NCBI GenBank assembly: GCA_001724265.1
Contig: MEDY01000081.1
Span: 1 to 64,000 of the forward strand
Source of the DNA: Rhizaria sp. SCN 62-66
Taxonomy: Eukaryota; Rhizaria, unplaced
Direction: 5' to 3'
DNA: 64,000 bases
The position numbers and the translations under genes are program-made. Below are positions 62,487 through 64,000 of the stretch, in pieces (within the stretch, counting starts at the first letter, position 1; each line of letters opens with the position of its first letter). The notes under the pieces are model-generated. The model ran no database searches and had not been told where the DNA came from. It was given only the letters and a program-made list of their open reading frames with translations.

Positions 62487-64000
62487 GCCGCCCACGGCAG
62501 CGGCGTGCCTGGCTCCGCGAGCAGCCGCGTCGCTGCCGTTGCGACCGGCGCCGGCGCCAACGCTAGCGGGGCTGGTGGCAACACCAGCAGCGGTGGCGCG
62601 GGCGGCAACAACAGGCTGCAGCCGCCCTCGACGTCTCTCTCTCGCCACGGCAGCGCCAGCGCGAGCACCAACGCCAACGCCGCTGCGGGCGCCAACGCTG
62701 CCGCCTCCGCCCCCGTCTCGGGCCCCGCCGCCGCGGCCGCCGCCGCCGCGGCCGCGACCGCCGCTGCGGCCGGCGCGAGAGAGAAGGACAGCAAGAGCAA
62801 GGCCGCGCCTGGCGAGTCGATGTGGGCGCACCTGCTGCACCTGCCTCTGCTCGAGTGCTACTTTTTGCTCCACGCGCCGGCGCTGCCCCCGCCCAGCCCG
62901 CCCGCGGCACTGTCCTCGGTCTCGCGCGCGTCCATCCTCGCCGCGATGAACACCGGCAGCAACAACACCGCCAACAAGACCAGCTCCGCGAGCGCCAGCG
63001 CCGCCTCCTCTGGTTCGAGCTCGCTCGACGGCAACGACGCCAACGCGGGCGCGACCGCGAGCAACAGCTTCTCGCTGTTCGTGGACCGCCACCAGCGCGT
63101 GCTGTCGATGCTGTGCCGCAAAGTGCCGCGTCTGCTGGCCCCGCCCTCGGGCGCGTGGATCGCGGGCGTGTCTTCCGCGCCCAGCGGCGCGCACGGCCAC
63201 GGCCACCACCACGACGCGGGCGCCGCCGTCGCCTTCTCGCTCGCCGCGCCCGCGGCCCGCGCGAGCCTGGGCGCCGCGTCGAGTAGCACGGCCGCCGCCG
63301 CCGCCGCGGCCAGCAGCAACAGCAGCTCGGCCGATGGCTCCTTCAACCCGCTGCTGTGGCATCACAACAAGCAGGTGCTGGACTTCGACGTCCGCTTGCG
63401 GTACTTCCAGCAGTGCCTGCGCGCGGCGCACGCGCAGCGGCCGCGCGAGAAGCTGCAGCTGCACCTGCGCCGCGACCTGCTGTTCGAGGACGCGTGCCAG
63501 CAGGTGCTGCGGTACTCGCCCGCGGAGCTGCGGCGCCCGCTCGAGATCAAGTTTGTGGGCGAAGACGGCGTTGACGCGGGCGGGCTTACCAAGGAGTTCT
63601 TCGTTGTGCTGTCGCGCACGATGTTCAACCCCGACTACGGGCTGTTCGAGCCGACGACAGGGAACCCGAACGTGTTCGCGCCCAGCCCCAAGTCGCGGTG
63701 GAACCCGCAGCACCTGACGCTGCTGCGCTTCGTCGGCCGCCTCGTCGGCAAGGCGCTGTTCGAGGGCGAGCGCATCGAGTGCTACTTCACGCGCTCGCTG
63801 TACAAGCACCTCACGGGCGCCGAGATCACGCTGAGCGACCTGGAGGCCATCGACGCCGAGTACCACAAGTCGCTGGTTTGGATGCTGCGGAACCCCGTCG
63901 AGGGCGTGTTCGACCACCTGACGTTCGAGGCCGAGGTGGGCGACTTCGGTGCCACCTCCTCCATCGGACTGCTGCCCGGCGGCGCGGGCGCGGACGTGGG
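21891..64000 (+). CDS. HUWE1: Giant HUWE1/TOM1-like HECT E3 ubiquitin ligase (3' end cut by window)
   Basis: E3 ligase that passes ubiquitin through a catalytic Cys of its HECT domain. Exon 1 is 21891-21911 (MMQGIIP). Exon 2 starts at 22074 and I find no stop in that frame up to 64000: 13,975 codons, 13,982 residues in total here. Human HUWE1 has about 4,370 and yeast Tom1 about 3,270. N-terminal helical blocks resemble the DUF908/DUF913 region, e.g. LFIRHGFRLWSQAARVEALQ near residue 1,059 and KAFTQQGGLEVAILKLAQ near 1,680. Acidic tracts lie at about 7,300-8,550, ubiquitin-binding-motif-like segments at about 11,940-12,080, the pre-HECT block at about 13,590 and the HECT N-lobe from about 13,800. 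Order matches HUWE1. The conserved blocks are separated by long Ala/Ser/Asn/Asp low-complexity spacers. No UBA, UIM or WWE domain was seen. The catalytic Cys and C-lobe lie beyond the window. Confidence 0.93.
21912..22073 (+). other. Only intron seen in the HUWE1-like gene (162 nt, phase 0)
   Basis: Donor ATTCCC|GTACGTGC, acceptor CGCAAACAG|CCGGCG. AT-rich. No comparable AT-rich GTACG...CAG stretch was seen in the following 42 kb. Confidence 0.88.
24141..24164 (+). repeat. AGC trinucleotide repeat coding poly-Ser
   Basis: Eight AGC codons followed by AGT, in frame in the ligase. Confidence 0.9.
25018..25120 (+). other. Cys/His cluster in the ligase
   Basis: In-frame CACAHC, then His and two further Cys within about 30 residues, close to residue 1,000. 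It could bind a metal, but no known zinc-finger spacing was recognised. Confidence 0.35.
33378..33401 (+). repeat. Poly-Gln (8 residues) in the ligase
   Basis: Seven CAG and one CAA, in frame. Confidence 0.9.
41781..42232 (+). other. Two short Cys clusters in the ligase
   Basis: VDCYCSCAAD at 41781-41810 and VCTCCGL at 42210-42230, separated by an Ala/Ser/Pro spacer. Metal binding is only a possibility. Confidence 0.35.
43974..47692 (+). other. Acidic tract region of the ligase
   Basis: Runs of Asp/Glu at about 43974-44037, 44116-44247, 44331-44560, 45675-45785, 46179-46320, 46527-46614 and 47625-47692, with RS, Gly and Ala spacers between. HUWE1 orthologs carry a single acidic stretch at the matching place, between the N-terminal solenoid and the ubiquitin-binding motifs. 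Here it is spread over more than 1,200 residues. Confidence 0.85.
44928..45067 (+). other. Arg-Glu / Arg-Ser rich segment in the ligase
   Basis: Six Arg codons, then alternating Arg-Glu dipeptides, then Ser-Arg and Ser-Gly runs, in frame. It looks like an RS-type domain as found in splicing factors. Confidence 0.8.
57864..58290 (+). other. Ubiquitin-binding-motif (UBM)-like segments of the ligase
   Basis: VLPLSVQREIFGLS near 57864 and, from 58170, LVLAMPPAQRVAFLTAQ followed by VTLPPALMAEAIVLR. The Leu-Pro core and the spacing of the repeats match the HUWE1 UBM region, and the downstream PSFSSIF also fits. Confidence 0.75.
62454..62486 (+). repeat. AGC/AGT repeat coding 11 Ser
   Basis: Eleven consecutive Ser codons, ten AGC and one AGT, in frame in the ligase. 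Confidence 0.9.
62820..63449 (+). other. Conserved pre-HECT block
   Basis: LLECYFLLHAP at about 62847, FVDRHQRVLSMLCRK at about 63078 and VLDFDVRLRYFQQCLR at about 63375 line up with the HUWE1 segment just before HECT, with an Ala/Ser spacer inserted. Confidence 0.85.
63450..64000 (+). other. HECT domain N-lobe (partial)
   Basis: LHLRRDLLFEDACQQVLRYS, then VGEDGVDAGGLTKEFF, SRTMFNPDYGLFE, FVGRLVGKALFEGERIECYF and LYKHLTGAEITLSDLEAID are the standard HECT N-lobe blocks that bind the E2. The window ends about 200 residues short of the expected C-terminus, so the catalytic Cys cannot be checked. Confidence 0.95.

Overview
The window is a stretch of nuclear DNA from a single-celled eukaryote. 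It has spliceosomal introns and GC-rich coding sequence set against AT-richer introns and spacers. It carries mitochondrial genes (an NADP isocitrate dehydrogenase with a presequence-like N-terminus, and a cytochrome bc1 subunit), a Golgi ARF-family GTPase, a Paf1-complex subunit and a HUWE1/TOM1-class ubiquitin ligase. The CDK20/CCRK-like kinase is of a type often tied to cilia, which hints at a flagellate. No photosynthesis gene, mobile element, CRISPR array, rRNA or tRNA was seen. I cannot name the lineage.

Layout. 1-4414: mitochondrial IDH (+, 2 exons) and a small acidic hypothetical gene (+, 2 exons), followed by a convergent spacer ending in a 13-bp tandem repeat. 4415-15806: four minus-strand genes. 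In transcription order they are CTR9 (3 exons), ARL1, a secreted Glu/Ala-repeat protein and fructose-1,6-bisphosphatase. 16641-19843: the CDK20-like kinase (+, 3 exons) with a long C-terminal extension, divergent from CTR9. 20656-20970: UQCRB (-). 21891-64000: one gene (+), a HUWE1/TOM1-like HECT ubiquitin ligase. It has a 7-codon first exon, one intron, then a coding exon open from 22074 to the window edge (41,927 nt). That gives 13,982 residues before the end of the HECT domain, about three to four times the usual family length. Most of the excess is Ala/Ser/Asn/Asp/Glu low-complexity sequence between conserved blocks.

Two things stand out. The first is the giant, essentially intronless ligase. 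The second is in-frame UAG codons: CTR9 is cut by a UAG, yet conserved CTR9 sequence continues after it in the same frame. The kinase gene shows the same arrangement, and both UAGs sit in the same CC-UAG-CC context. None of the seven terminators I can assign is UAG. This points to UAG readthrough or reassignment, although the giant ORF contains no in-frame UAG, which argues against simple reassignment. All seven introns also share a GTACG donor and are phase 0.

The genes are housekeeping functions (TCA/NADPH, gluconeogenesis, respiration, Golgi traffic, transcription elongation, ubiquitylation, kinase signalling). They do not form one pathway.
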